This document shows, piece by piece, positions 26,299-35,260 of a DNA stretch of 64,000 nucleotides. This DNA comes from JARIHD01 sp035758825 (GTDB lineage: Bacteria; Patescibacteriota; Saccharimonadia; Saccharimonadales; UBA4665). The notes beneath the pieces were generated by a model. It saw only the letters and a program-made list of their open reading frames with translations. It searched no databases and was not told where the DNA came from. Made by a program: the position numbers and the translations under genes. Each line of letters opens with the position of its first letter. Within the stretch, counting starts at the first letter, position 1. Location of the stretch: NCBI GenBank assembly GCA_035758825.1, contig DASTWA010000008.1:279437-343436 (forward strand), in the 5' to 3' direction.

Positions 26299-27665
26299 AC
26301 GTAGGCCGCTCCTGTCCATATATGCATCGCCGCATATGCACGAAATGGGCGCCAGGCATCGCTGGCAGCTTGCGCCTGCCTGCCTGTTGCTGCCTTGAGC
26401 ATGCGTTTGACCAACAAATCGTCTGCAGGGAATGCATCAGGGTCACCCCAGCCGCGCAGCGCCACATAGGCCACCGACCAAGGGCCAATTCCGGGGATCG
26501 AAAGAAGCTGTGCCGTTATTTCTTTGCGGGATGCGACATCCCGCATATCCATCCCGTCCGCAACAAGCTTGGCAAAACCCTGTATCGCTGCCGCTTTTTT
26601 GGCGCCAATACCGATGCGGCGGCTCATCGCAGGTGCATCGGCCGCTGCCAGCGTTGCCGGTTTTGGAAACAAAAACAATCCGTTATGTGGTAGGCCGTAT
26701 GCTGCCACCAGCCTACCCGCGATAGTCCGCGCAGCGGGTACCGATATTTGCTGGCCTATAATGGTCAAAATCATTAGTTCGTACGGATCCCAGCTGCCCA
26801 CTATACGCAAACCGGGTCTGGCGGTCACGAATGGCTTTAGCGCCGGATCTTGGCTAAGTATGGCATTTGCAGGCTGCGGATCGTGGTCAAGGTCTAAAAG
26901 CCGCCTAACGCGGCGCACAACTTCGTCTACCAAGGTCACGTCAGGAGCCTCAATTGTCACATTAACATGGTCTCCGTAATCAGTAAGATCAATAACTACT
27001 TTGGCTATAGCGCCTGCTACCTCTATGTGTCGCGTGAGTTGTCTTGTGGCTGTATCGTATTGCTCAAGGCCCGGCGTAATGTGAGCCAATAATCCCTTTA
27101 CAAGCGGCGGCCAATCAAACGGCCGCTTGTACGCTAGCCTCAGATGAAGAACTGTGGCATGGGCGGACATCTGCCGGGTTTGACCGCTGGCACGCATTTG
27201 TGTGGGCGTCATGGCAAATGCTTTTTTAAACACGTGGTTAAACTGACGGAGGCTAGAGAAATCGGCGCTAAACGCCACGGTAATGATTGGAAGGTTCGTC
27301 CCTAACAATAATTCACGGGCGGCGGCCAGCCTGGCAGCCTCCTGGAGCTGGCGCGGACTTATGCCCAGGGTATCCCGCGTTAAACGCCGCATGTGGCGCG
27401 CGGATCTGCCCGCGATGGCCACCTTACTCCCGTTTGGGTTGCAACGCTTACACGCGCGAAATCCAGCATCCTGCGCAGCCCGTGCATTAGCGAAAAATAG
27501 TACGTTTTTCTCGAGTGGACGGGGCGCCGGACAAGACGGCAGACAAAAAATACCTGTCGTTTTGACCGCAAACACAAAGTGACTGTCATATCGTTTATCA
27601 CGGCTTAAAATGGCCGTATATCGAAATTTTCGGGTTAGTTCTTCTGTATTTTTACCATTTGCCAT
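26295..27665 (-). CDS. Ada-AlkA fusion: metal-binding Ada domain, AraC HTH and 3-methyladenine glycosylase
   Basis: 456 residues in three parts. Residues about 10-85 are the Ada zinc/phosphotriester domain with FCLPSCPAP and CKRCNP cysteines. Residues about 90-165 are an AraC-type HTH (TLGISPRQLQEAARLAAARE, then SLRQFNHVFKKAFAMTP). The remainder is AlkA N-domain plus a HhH-GPD glycosylase with LSIPGIGPWSVAYVALRG followed by the catalytic aspartate in FPADD. Such proteins excise alkylated bases and activate their own regulon on methylation. With the overlapping ogt, an adaptive response to alkylation is likely. Confidence 0.93.
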   Translation of the reverse strand: MANGKNTEELTRKFRYTAILSRDKRYDSHFVFAVKTTGIFCLPSCPAPRPLEKNVLFFANARAAQDAGFRACKRCNPNGSKVAIAGRSARHMRRLTRDTLGISPRQLQEAARLAAARELLLGTNLPIITVAFSADFSSLRQFNHVFKKAFAMTPTQMRASGQTRQMSAHATVLHLRLAYKRPFDWPPLVKGLLAHITPGLEQYDTATRQLTRHIEVAGAIAKVVIDLTDYGDHVNVTIEAPDVTLVDEVVRRVRRLLDLDHDPQPANAILSQDPALKPFVTARPGLRIVGSWDPYELMILTIIGQQISVPAARTIAGRLVAAYGLPHNGLFLFPKPATLAAADAPAMSRRIGIGAKKAAAIQGFAKLVADGMDMRDVASRKEITAQLLSIPGIGPWSVAYVALRGWGDPDAFPADDLLVKRMLKAATGRQAQAASDAWRPFRAYAAMHIWTGAAYV

Positions 27666-27698
27666 ATCTCTGCCCTATGCACTCTCCGGCTATTTAGC

Positions 27699-28412
27699 TT
27701 ACCAGCTCATGACCTTCCTGTCGCTATAGAAAGTACCCGTTGTCCGGGAATTGTCCAGAAGCAGCCACACGACATCTTCGGCCGACTCGTACGGCGAACG
27801 CGGGCCGGTATGGTTTGTCATATCGGTATCCATAAAACCGGGATTAATTGCATTTACCACGATATTATTCGCGGCCAGGATACGGGCGGCCAGGACTGTA
27901 ATAGCGTTGACTGCCGCTTTGGAACTCGCATAGCCTAGCATCAAGTTCTGGTAATAAGGGTTTTTGGGATCGGTCATGGCGGCAAACGAACCCATTTCGC
28001 TCGATATGTTTACCACCCTTGGGTCGGTGCCCTCCTTAAGCAGTGGCAATAATAATTCAGTAACTCGCACAAGCCCAAAGACATTGACAGCATATGTATA
28101 CTCGACGATTTTCGTATTAATTACGCCTGCTTCTTCAAAATCAAGCACCCCGGCATTATTTACTAAAAAGTCAAGCTTGCCATATTGTTGACGTATCTTT
28201 TGCGCGGCGTCTGCGACGGATGATTCATTAGTGACATCAAGCTGCACAACAAGAGCCTCACCACCATCTGCGATAATCCCGTCCGCGACTTGCTGGCCAT
28301 CGTGTATATTCCGGGCACCAATAATTACCGTTATTTCCCGCTTTGCCAATAATTCTACGATTGCCTTGCCCAGGCCGCGGCTTGCGCCGGTTACTAGAGC
28401 TATTTTTGCCAT
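27699..28412 (-). CDS. Short-chain dehydrogenase/reductase
   Basis: 237 residues of the classical SDR type: the cofactor motif TGASRGLGKA at residues 8-17, LVNNAGVL at about 85, a serine in NISSEMGSF, and the catalytic YASSK (about 155). The GARN after beta-2 suggests NADP(H) preference. The substrate is unknown. AAAGGA precedes the ATG. The gene appears monocistronic. Confidence 0.92.
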   Translation of the reverse strand: MAKIALVTGASRGLGKAIVELLAKREITVIIGARNIHDGQQVADGIIADGGEALVVQLDVTNESSVADAAQKIRQQYGKLDFLVNNAGVLDFEEAGVINTKIVEYTYAVNVFGLVRVTELLLPLLKEGTDPRVVNISSEMGSFAAMTDPKNPYYQNLMLGYASSKAAVNAITVLAARILAANNIVVNAINPGFMDTDMTNHTGPRSPYESAEDVVWLLLDNSRTTGTFYSDRKVMSW

Positions 28413-28549
28413 ACTAATCCTTTCAGCTACGTAAAAAGATTGTAGGCATTTCGTACGCCGTTCGCTGGCAATTACCGGACATCAGCCTCCAGTATTTCTT
28501 CATAGCAACGAACAGCTCATGACCGTCCGATAGAGAACTCTTTTGTCGC

Positions 28550-28876
28550 TCAGCTCGCGCTTGCAGCCTGATCAATGCGTTCGTCTAGCTCGTCCATAGT
28601 CTTCTGGAATTCGGCCGCAAGATCAATTTTGTACTTGTCGGCCAAAACTAACACCGACCACAAACAGTCGGATAATTCATGCGCCAGCTTGGCATCAACA
28701 TCGTCCATACTGCGCAGCCCGTGCTTGGCCATAATGATTTTTGAAAGGTCGCCAACATCACCCACAAAGCCCGACATAAGATTTTGCTCATTCCAGGCAA
28801 TACCGCGCTGAGCGTTTAGTTCGTCATATTTGTTTCGTATTTCTACAGCCCGTTTGAGTGCGTCTTCGAATTTCAT
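28550..28876 (-). CDS. MazG-like nucleotide pyrophosphohydrolase
   Basis: 108 residues, all-helical. The metal-binding EExxE pattern of the MazG/dUTPase superfamily appears in degenerate form as GFVGDVGDLSKIIMA, with the second site LAHELSDCLWSVLVLADKY (ExxDxxxxxxxLA) well conserved. GGAG precedes the ATG. It probably hydrolyses non-canonical or excess NTPs. Replacement of the first glutamates by Asp/Gly makes activity uncertain. Confidence 0.75.
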   Translation of the reverse strand: MKFEDALKRAVEIRNKYDELNAQRGIAWNEQNLMSGFVGDVGDLSKIIMAKHGLRSMDDVDAKLAHELSDCLWSVLVLADKYKIDLAAEFQKTMDELDERIDQAASAS

Positions 28877-29006
28877 GATCTACTCCGACCCTCCAAACTC
28901 CGTGTCATGCATGTATTCTAACACGGTGCCAACTTTCGTAAAAAAAATCGGCTGCCGCAGGTACTCTTGGTGGAAAGGAAGCCTCATATTTGATACCATC
29001 AGCCAC

Positions 29007-29609
29007 ATGAGTATAGATACATGGGAATCACATTTGGAGTCGAGAGGTGCGCCGGTATTTGGGGGCGCTTGGGATGACACCCCGTGGGAGTTTTACGAAT
29101 ATGCACGGGATGTCCCCCATGCACTTCCAATACGCACCTCCATGTGTGTACCTGTTTGTTCGCTTGACCCATATAACCCCCAAGTCGGACTTACACTTAA
29201 TTTGGGCCGGGGTGGCTACGAAATTCCGGGAGGCCATCGTGACCCGCTTGAAGACGGCAGTCTAGAGCCTCCCCGTCAGGCAGCCGTACGAGAGCTTACA
29301 GAAGAAACGGGGCTACGTACAGAGCCGAAGCTACTCATCCCATACGGCTATACCGAGGTTAGAAATAGCCCAGACAGTCCCTACCCCCCGCGCAGCTACA
29401 TGCAATTTTTTACTGCATACACTCCGGACAGGCCCGGCCGGATCACCGATCCGGAAGTGGACGGAGCTGGCATCTTCACCCTCGATGCGCTCCGGACAAT
29501 GACGGAACGGGGGACGATGCGGACGAGCGAACTAAAGATTGTATGCATGGGTATCTGCGCCGTACTAAAAAATCGGGGGCTATCAGATGAACACATTGCG
29601 CTGCCCTAA
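29007..29609 (+). CDS. NUDIX hydrolase
   Basis: From the ATG at 29007 (MSIDTWESHLES) 200 residues. The NUDIX box begins at GGHRDPLEDGSLEPPRQAAV and ends RELTEETGL; the spacer between Gly and Glu is lengthened by a few residues. FFTAYTPDRPGRI and DGAGIFTLDAL fill the C-terminal half. Its end overlaps the start of the following HAD gene by 23 bp, so the two are translated together. Upstream frame to 28830 crosses the MazG-like gene's start region and is rejected. Confidence 0.8.
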   Translation: MSIDTWESHLESRGAPVFGGAWDDTPWEFYEYARDVPHALPIRTSMCVPVCSLDPYNPQVGLTLNLGRGGYEIPGGHRDPLEDGSLEPPRQAAVRELTEETGLRTEPKLLIPYGYTEVRNSPDSPYPPRSYMQFFTAYTPDRPGRITDPEVDGAGIFTLDALRTMTERGTMRTSELKIVCMGICAVLKNRGLSDEHIALP

Positions 29610-30429
29610 TGTCCATTTCATCGCCTGTGACTTGGACGACACACTGGTCGCAACGCAAAAACACGCTGAGTCGTCACGCCAGGCAAGCGACGAAGCGCTT
29701 CGCAAGCTGGGTTCGTTGATTACCAACCTGCGTGAACAGGATGGCCAGCCAATCTATTTTGGCTCAGCAACCGGTCGCACATTCGGTTCCATACAAGAAT
29801 TAGCCGCTGAACGGCCTGCTTTTGGCGACGTATTCAATATGATGGACTTTCACATCGCTTCCGTAGGCGCGGAGATACGCGCACAAGGCGATTGTGCCGG
29901 AGACTTCGTGCGTCTGCCCGATTGGCCGAACGCCGCCTCATGGAATCGCCCCGCTCTCGCAGACCGGCTCGCCGCCCACCCAAACCTTGCGCTTCAAGAA
30001 CCCGAAGCACAAGACATGTACAAGATTAGCTACACAACAACGAGCACTGCAAATACGCATGCCGCTGAGCTGCACGCGTATTTGGACGCCGTAAACCTGC
30101 ACGCCAATGTAATTGTATCGGGCAGCGGTTCCTGGCGGTTTGTGGATGTGCTTCCCGTAGACACCGACAAAGGCAACGCCTTGCTGCAGTTGCCAAGGCT
30201 ATTTGAAAGGCCATCACTAGGAAGTCCAACTTGCCATGTGGCCGCCGGCGACAGTATGAACGACACGTCATTGCTGGCCATCGCCGATGTAGCGATCATG
30301 CCCAATAACGCCCAGCCGGACTTGCTGGAGTGGGCAGACAATCAACAGATAGGTTCGTTGTATATAGCCGACGAATGTTTCGCGGCTGGCGTCTTGCAAG
30401 GACTACAAAGACACCTTTATGGCGATTAG
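29587..30429 (+). CDS. HAD-superfamily phosphatase (sucrose-phosphate-phosphatase-like)
   Basis: 280 residues. HAD motif I is ACDLDDTLVATQ (residues 13-24), motif II is YFGSATGRTFGS, motif III corresponds to the lysine in DTDKGNALLQL, and motif IV is AAGDSMNDTSLLAIADVAIMPN-like (shown here to GDSMNDTSLL). The C2-type cap fits Cof/S6PP phosphatases acting on sugar phosphates. The gene overlaps the upstream NUDIX gene. Confidence 0.85.
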   Translation: MNTLRCPNVHFIACDLDDTLVATQKHAESSRQASDEALRKLGSLITNLREQDGQPIYFGSATGRTFGSIQELAAERPAFGDVFNMMDFHIASVGAEIRAQGDCAGDFVRLPDWPNAASWNRPALADRLAAHPNLALQEPEAQDMYKISYTTTSTANTHAAELHAYLDAVNLHANVIVSGSGSWRFVDVLPVDTDKGNALLQLPRLFERPSLGSPTCHVAAGDSMNDTSLLAIADVAIMPNNAQPDLLEWADNQQIGSLYIADECFAAGVLQGLQRHLYGD

Positions 30430-30500
30430 ACAACGCGGGATGCTGACGCCAGACCGAAACTGTCTCGATCGAGCCGGCGTTGACAGCCTCGTAGGCAAGA

Positions 30501-30540
30501 CATAATATAACTAAATACCTAGTTATTTAGTTATATTATG
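30501..30540. promoter_or_regulatory. 40-bp palindromic operator overlapping the GntR start codon
   Basis: The arms CATAATATAACTAAATA (30501-30517) and TATTTAGTTATATTATG (30524-30540) are perfect reverse complements, and the CCTAGT centre is itself palindromic but for one pair. The last three bases are the ATG of the regulator gene. YtrA-type GntR regulators bind such AT-rich palindromes. No Shine-Dalgarno sequence is present between the palindrome and the ATG, so the transcript may be leaderless and the site probably mediates autorepression. Confidence 0.85.
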
Positions 30541-30930
30541 ATTATATTTCGAATCGATCCACAAACAGGCGTATCTCCTTACCTGCAGATAGTGCAGCAA
30601 GCAAAACAAGCTCTGCGCATGGGAACCCTTGTCCCAGGAGACCAATTACCAACCGTAAAAGAAGTTGTTTCTTATTTGGCGATCAACCCCAATACCGTCT
30701 TTAAGGCCTACCGCGAGTTGGAAAGTATGGGGTTGGTTGAAGGGCGCAAAGGTAGCGGCACCTTTGCTATAGGCCGCCCGACAGCAATGCCTGCCGAAAC
30801 CATCGAACAGCTTGCGGCAGGGGTGGCAGCCTGGCTAGACGAAGCAATCGAGGCTGGTTTAGATGATGAAGCCATACAGGCGCTGGTCGCCGATTCATTG
30901 CAGCGTAAAAACATAAAGGAGAGCACATGA
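30538..30930 (+). CDS. GntR-family (YtrA-type) transcriptional regulator
   Basis: 130 residues: an N-terminal winged HTH (DPQTGVSPYLQIVQQAKQAL, PGDQLPTVKEVVSYLAINPN, TVFKAYRELESMGLVEGRKG) with a short C-terminal helical dimerisation tail and no effector domain, as in the YtrA subfamily that controls ABC exporters. It precedes an ABC ATPase and permease with a 4-bp overlap. The ATG is the last codon of the palindrome at 30501-30540. Confidence 0.93.
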   Translation: MIIFRIDPQTGVSPYLQIVQQAKQALRMGTLVPGDQLPTVKEVVSYLAINPNTVFKAYRELESMGLVEGRKGSGTFAIGRPTAMPAETIEQLAAGVAAWLDEAIEAGLDDEAIQALVADSLQRKNIKEST

Positions 30931-31838
30931 ATGCGTTAGATACGAACATTGCAGTCCAAACGGAAGGCCTGGGCAAACGCTACGGCACCTACTGGGCGTT
31001 ACAAGACTGTAATATTACGGTTCCGACCGAAAGCATAACAGCGCTCGTTGGCCCCAATGGCGCAGGTAAGAGTACGTTGCTCAAATTGTTAGCAAATTTA
31101 AGTTCGAAAAATGCAGGCACGAGCCTCGTACTAGGACAAAATCCCGAACAGAGTTTCGAATTTATCTCGCAAGTCGGCTATGTCGCCCAAGATATCCCTT
31201 TGTACACCCAACTGACAGTTTCTGACCATATAACTATGGGTAAACGCCTGAATCACCTTTGGGACGGTCAAATGGTAAAACAGCGGCTAGGGAGCTTGGG
31301 CATCCCCATGAACAAGCAAGTCAAGGATTTGAGCGGAGGCCAGCATGCCCAAGTGGGGCTGGTATTGGCACTTGCCAAAAAGCCGCGTCTTCTCATGCTC
31401 GATGAACCAGTGGCTGCATTAGATCCGTTAGCGCGCCGGGATTTTTTGGCTTCTCTTGTTTCTGCGGCAGCAGAAAATGACCTTACGATACTGATGTCTT
31501 CCCACATACTTGCCGATCTAGAGCGGATATGCGATCGCCTTATTTTGCTTGCTACCGGCCGCGTCCATCTTTGCGATGACATTGACTCCATCCGTGGCTC
31601 CCACCTTCTACTGACTGGTCCGCGCATCGACGAGAAGGTCATCGCTGAACAATGTACGATCATCCAGGCAAAGCATTCAAGCCGTCAATCATCGTTACTT
31701 GTGCGTGTCCCTAAAAATGCAAAGCTTGACTTGCATGGCCTCAAATCTCACCAAGCGGGACTGGAAGAAATAATTTTAGCGTATATGAGGCAAGATATAA
31801 CGAACAAAAATAAAGGCACTCAGGAGGATAAAGCATGA
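30927..31838 (+). CDS. ABC transporter ATP-binding protein
   Basis: 303 residues. Walker A GPNGAGKST is at about residues 43-51; the signature LSGGQ is in KDLSGGQHAQVGLVLALAKK; Walker B is RLLMLDEPVAALDP; the switch histidine is in MSSHILADLERIC. It belongs to the CcmA/YtrB-like exporter ATPases and works with the permease that follows (ATGA-type overlap). A 100-residue C-terminal extension is probably regulatory. Confidence 0.95.
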   Translation: MNALDTNIAVQTEGLGKRYGTYWALQDCNITVPTESITALVGPNGAGKSTLLKLLANLSSKNAGTSLVLGQNPEQSFEFISQVGYVAQDIPLYTQLTVSDHITMGKRLNHLWDGQMVKQRLGSLGIPMNKQVKDLSGGQHAQVGLVLALAKKPRLLMLDEPVAALDPLARRDFLASLVSAAAENDLTILMSSHILADLERICDRLILLATGRVHLCDDIDSIRGSHLLLTGPRIDEKVIAEQCTIIQAKHSSRQSSLLVRVPKNAKLDLHGLKSHQAGLEEIILAYMRQDITNKNKGTQEDKA

Positions 31839-32734
31839 ACTGGCTAATGTGGCGGCTCTACCGTAAAACAATTCTTGTGTCAGCTCTAGCGCTAGCCGTC
31901 TACGTGGCATTGCTCGCGGTTACTGGCCTACAGGTATCGAACAGTTACAAACAGGCTGTTGCGAATGGCACGCTCAGCACCTTTACGATTCCCATGATTG
32001 TCTCTGCACTAAGCTACCTTGGTCTTGTATTCCCTATACTACTCGGCATATTTTGGGGTGCTCCACTTTTGAGCAAAGAATACGAGGACGGCACCACCAA
32101 AATCGTATGGACCCAAAGCCTCACCAGGCGTTCATGGCTCAGCCGTAAGTTGCTATGGATCCTGGCAGCAACGGTTCTATACGGCGCAGTGCTGTCGGTT
32201 AGCGCCAACTGGTGGATACAAGCCGCCCCCACCCTTTATCAAGACCGCATGCAGCCATTACAGTTCACGACGCAAGGCTTAATGCCGCTTATGGGAAGCC
32301 TATTTGCCGTAGCCGTCGGGGCATCAATGGGCGCAGTTACCCGACGGATAATGCCCGCCCTAGCCTGGACGCTCTGCATTATTGTCGGCCTTCAGTTTTG
32401 CGTATGGTTTTTGGTACGCAACCACTATCAAACGCCAATAACATACACCGAAACGGTTTTGCTAAAACAAACCGAGTCACGAGTAGCAAACAAAAATGGC
32501 CAGTACCCGTCTGCCGGATCGTGGATACTAAGCCACACGAACTCGGGGGCAGAGAGCTGCACGCAGACCCGGCTGGCAAACACGGGTCAAACTTGTGTTA
32601 TAAACACCAAATATGTATACCAGCCCGCTGAACGCTTTTGGAAGTTTCAGATTATAGAAGCAATACTCTATACAGTACTCACAGCAGTTGCGCTCGTAGC
32701 AACTTACTCTGCCGTTCTTCGCCGGGACGCATAA
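31835..32734 (+). CDS. ABC-2 type permease
   Basis: 299 residues with about six membrane helices (near 13-31, 50-72, 104-124, 145-160, 168-190 and 275-294) and one large extracytoplasmic loop of about 75 residues between helices 5 and 6 that contains two cysteines (SCTQTR, QTCVIN). TKIVWTQSLTRRSWLSRKLL is typical of the coupling region in YtrC/D-like permeases. The substrate is unknown; cell-envelope stress or peptide export is a common role for this type. Confidence 0.88.
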   Translation: MNWLMWRLYRKTILVSALALAVYVALLAVTGLQVSNSYKQAVANGTLSTFTIPMIVSALSYLGLVFPILLGIFWGAPLLSKEYEDGTTKIVWTQSLTRRSWLSRKLLWILAATVLYGAVLSVSANWWIQAAPTLYQDRMQPLQFTTQGLMPLMGSLFAVAVGASMGAVTRRIMPALAWTLCIIVGLQFCVWFLVRNHYQTPITYTETVLLKQTESRVANKNGQYPSAGSWILSHTNSGAESCTQTRLANTGQTCVINTKYVYQPAERFWKFQIIEAILYTVLTAVALVATYSAVLRRDA

Positions 32735-32898
32735 CATCACCGCCCGAGGTAGACGTATATAATAAGACATGTGACTAAATTTAGACCTGACCAAAAAGCC
32801 CGCCGCCAATCTGCTCGCCTTCATTCTGGTTTCTCCGGACGTAGAGTATATAAGCCCTCCCGTTAGGTTAATCACTAGTTGCTTAGAGCACAATACCA

Positions 32899-33491
32899 CT
32901 ACAGTCCTTTAAATTCTTGGAAGGAAGTAATAAAGCCATCTTCGTAAGTGAACTCCCCGATGAATTCGTGTGGGTATGCCTCGCTGATATTATGTTGCCC
33001 GAAATCAATTCCTTGGTGACCGGCATTAAGCGCGGCCATCACGCCGGAGTGGGCCACAATAAGCAATGTCGCATCTTGGTATTGCGCGTCAATTTCTGCA
33101 ATTCTTGGAATACGCGTTTCTGCATATGGTCGAGTGACTCACCGTTTGGCGGTGTGTAGTGCGTGTCGCGGTCAAGCCGTGGATATATTTTGTACGCTTT
33201 TGCGCTTGGCATATTGGCTGCGTCACCGTAGTTGACTTCGCGGAGGCCGGGCTTGCGGATAATTTCGTCGGTAAAGTTAAGGCCACGGGCAATTACATAT
33301 GCAGTCACAAATGCCCTGCCCATATCACTGGAATATATAGCCTCTATTTTTGGCAACGTTTTCAGCTTTTCGAGCGCAACTTGCGTGGGCTCAAGACCTT
33401 TTTTTGTGAGCGCTGTGTCAATCCAGCCGGAAAGCCGCTTTGCTTTATTGTTTTCTGTCTCGCCATGACGAGCAATGTAAAATCTATTCAT
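32899..33491 (-). pseudogene. Histidine phosphatase (phosphoglycerate-mutase family), frameshifted
   Basis: The first part (from 33491) carries the catalytic RHGETENN at residues 8-15 and YSSDMGRAFVTAY. After about 33110 the frame ends in an unrelated tail, whereas a neighbouring frame continues the family: IDAQYQDATLLIVAHSGVMA, then NAGHQGIDFGQHNISEAYPH and a stop at 32899, including the second catalytic histidine AHSG. A single-base indel explains it. It may be genuine decay or an assembly error. The intact product would be about 197 aa. Confidence 0.85.
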
Positions 33492-33559
33492 TCCACATTA
33501 CTATACTTTATTTGCCGCATCACCGTATAGAGACCGGCCTGGACCAATAGAGCGATTAG

Positions 33560-33835
33560 CTATTCAACACCTGTTATTTTGCAATAGCGCTTAGCCTCAT
33601 CCTGGTTTGCAGGCACCAAAGCATCCATACGACCATTCATTAGATCTGGTACCGAACCCTGCTTAGCTTTTATGGGTTTTGAGCACTCATATATGAAAAA
33701 TTGCTCGTCTTTGTAGGAAGTGATAGTGGGTTGGTTCAGATTTTTAATGACAAGAATACTGATGATAACTACTAAAATGGTAATCGTTGCACCGATACGC
33801 ATTTTTTTTGACTGCATAATCTTGCGAATTTTCAT
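33560..33835 (-). CDS. Small single-pass membrane protein
   Basis: 91 residues: basic cytoplasmic N terminus (KIRKIMQSKKMR), one helix (about 13-30, ATITILVVIISILVI), and an extracytoplasmic ~60-residue domain with two cysteines (IYECSK, KRYCKI) that could form a disulfide. It begins eight bases after the metalloprotease stop, so both may be one transcript. No family is recognised. Confidence 0.6.
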   Translation of the reverse strand: MKIRKIMQSKKMRIGATITILVVIISILVIKNLNQPTITSYKDEQFFIYECSKPIKAKQGSVPDLMNGRMDALVPANQDEAKRYCKITGVE

Positions 33836-33843
33836 AGATATCC

Positions 33844-35013
33844 TTAGGATGCGCCGTAAAGCTGCTTCAGCTGATTTTTATCAAATGTTGTAGGCGTATT
33901 AAAGCCCCTGTTGAATGTAGTATCCTTATCACCTTCTTTCATGATACTTTCATTACTAATATTACACCCTGCGGGGCCATTAGTATGAGCAAGCCCTAAC
34001 GTATGGCCTAGCTCATGCGTAGCAACCAATGTGCGTTCAAAGTCATTCAGTCCGTCCATGTAGCGCTTGTTCATTAGTAATGTAAGGGTCTTAGGATAAC
34101 GAGGATTTGAAGGCACAGTTTTATGTGGCCCCATCCAGTCAGTTTTTGCCGGGATATCAACCTTTGCATACCACGACTCATTTACATTAACGTCCTTGAC
34201 ACGAATGTATGCATCTACGTTGTTCTTCGTAGGGTTGATTTTTATGCCAGCGCCGGTGTCCGACCAGTTCTTGGCCGCCTGCCAGATGTTCCCATAATAC
34301 CTATGATCCCCAGCATAGGATAAGGCAAGGTTTTTACTAGGAGCTTTTAAATTGAAGTAGCATGCCTTCACTGAGGTTGGCGTTGGCGGCTTTGGCGCCG
34401 TTGCTCCACACTCCGCCTCACCTGGCGTTGGCTGGTTAGCCTTGTTTGGTGTATTCATATATCGGTCAGGAATCCAGGTAACGCCAGCTTCCGGACGACT
34501 GAGATTTTTGGCGTAGTGCCAACGTTTGTTGTTGTATGGACCAACGGCATCGCCATTCGTGCCGCAGACGAGTTCGAGACGGTCGCCGTAGTATGAGAAG
34601 TCGGGGTATTTACGGTCCGTATCACTCCAGTGTGGGGAGTTACGGTCGTAGATGCTGCGAGTTCCGTCATTGTCTGGGTTTACGACGGTATAGACAGGGT
34701 TCGCTGCATACGCTGGCGATGCCTCAACTGCCACAGCGCCACCTGCGAGACCGAGTGCAGTCAAGCCACTCATGGCGAGGCGACCAATCTTAGACTGGAA
34801 GAACCGATTGCTGAGCGAGGGTCGTTCTGGCTGTGGGGGCGTAAAATCTACGTCTATCATTTCGGCCATAGCTAAAATCGCTGGACTTTCTGTTGCTAAC
34901 GTAAGTGTTTCTTCGAGGAGATTGGGAGCGCCGAAATAGTCGGTGAGTTCGCCGTCAATGACGAGTGGGAGTGTAGTAAGTTCAGGTGAGGTTCGTTCAA
35001 GAAGTTCAGGCAT
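33844..35013 (-). CDS. Exported matrixin-like zinc metalloprotease
   Basis: Taking the ATG at 35013 (MPELLERTSPE) gives 389 residues; an upstream TTG at 35049 is less likely. The zinc site HELGHTLGLAHT (HExxHxxGxxH) and a Met-turn NESIMKEGD define a metzincin protease. An unusually long ~70-residue hydrophilic segment precedes the export signal (MSGLTALGLAGGAVAVEASP, cleavage near AYA). Between them lies an SH3-like section (GDRLELVCGTNGDAVGPYNN). Substrates may be wall or host-surface proteins. It is the first gene after foldback element A. Confidence 0.85.
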   Translation of the reverse strand: MPELLERTSPELTTLPLVIDGELTDYFGAPNLLEETLTLATESPAILAMAEMIDVDFTPPQPERPSLSNRFFQSKIGRLAMSGLTALGLAGGAVAVEASPAYAANPVYTVVNPDNDGTRSIYDRNSPHWSDTDRKYPDFSYYGDRLELVCGTNGDAVGPYNNKRWHYAKNLSRPEAGVTWIPDRYMNTPNKANQPTPGEAECGATAPKPPTPTSVKACYFNLKAPSKNLALSYAGDHRYYGNIWQAAKNWSDTGAGIKINPTKNNVDAYIRVKDVNVNESWYAKVDIPAKTDWMGPHKTVPSNPRYPKTLTLLMNKRYMDGLNDFERTLVATHELGHTLGLAHTNGPAGCNISNESIMKEGDKDTTFNRGFNTPTTFDKNQLKQLYGAS

Positions 35014-35077
35014 GGGCGTAATATAGCATGAGCCGCCCCTGATACTCAAACAAAAAAACGTATACCTATTCGAATAG

Positions 35078-35254
35078 GGTTGGAATAAGGCGCATCAGGT
35101 CGGGTTATGGGACTCCAACCCTTTTTACAGAGGCGTAAATCGCAAAGCAAAATTCAATGTAAAGAAAAAGACGTACCGGCCGGTACGCCTTGGCCTCTGG
35201 TGTGAGGTACGGATTTTCTATATTGGTGCGCCTGATGCGACTTTACTCCAACCC
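35078..35254. repeat. Foldback cassette-boundary element, copy A
   Basis: 177 bp. It starts GGTTGGAATAAGGCGCATCA and ends with the inverted copy TGATGCGACTTTACTCCAAC. Inside are GGGACTCCAACC (tRNA-Gly T-arm like), a GACGTACC/GGTACG hairpin followed on the minus strand by a T run, a CAGAGG/CCTCTG pair, and TTGGTGCG (CCA-end like). Confidence 0.85.
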
Positions 35255-35260
35255 GCTGCC

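Noticed and set aside
28830..29006. Longer start for the NUDIX gene at 28830
   Set aside because: The extension overlaps the MazG-like gene's start in antisense and has no conserved content; the ATG at 29007 gives a normal N terminus.
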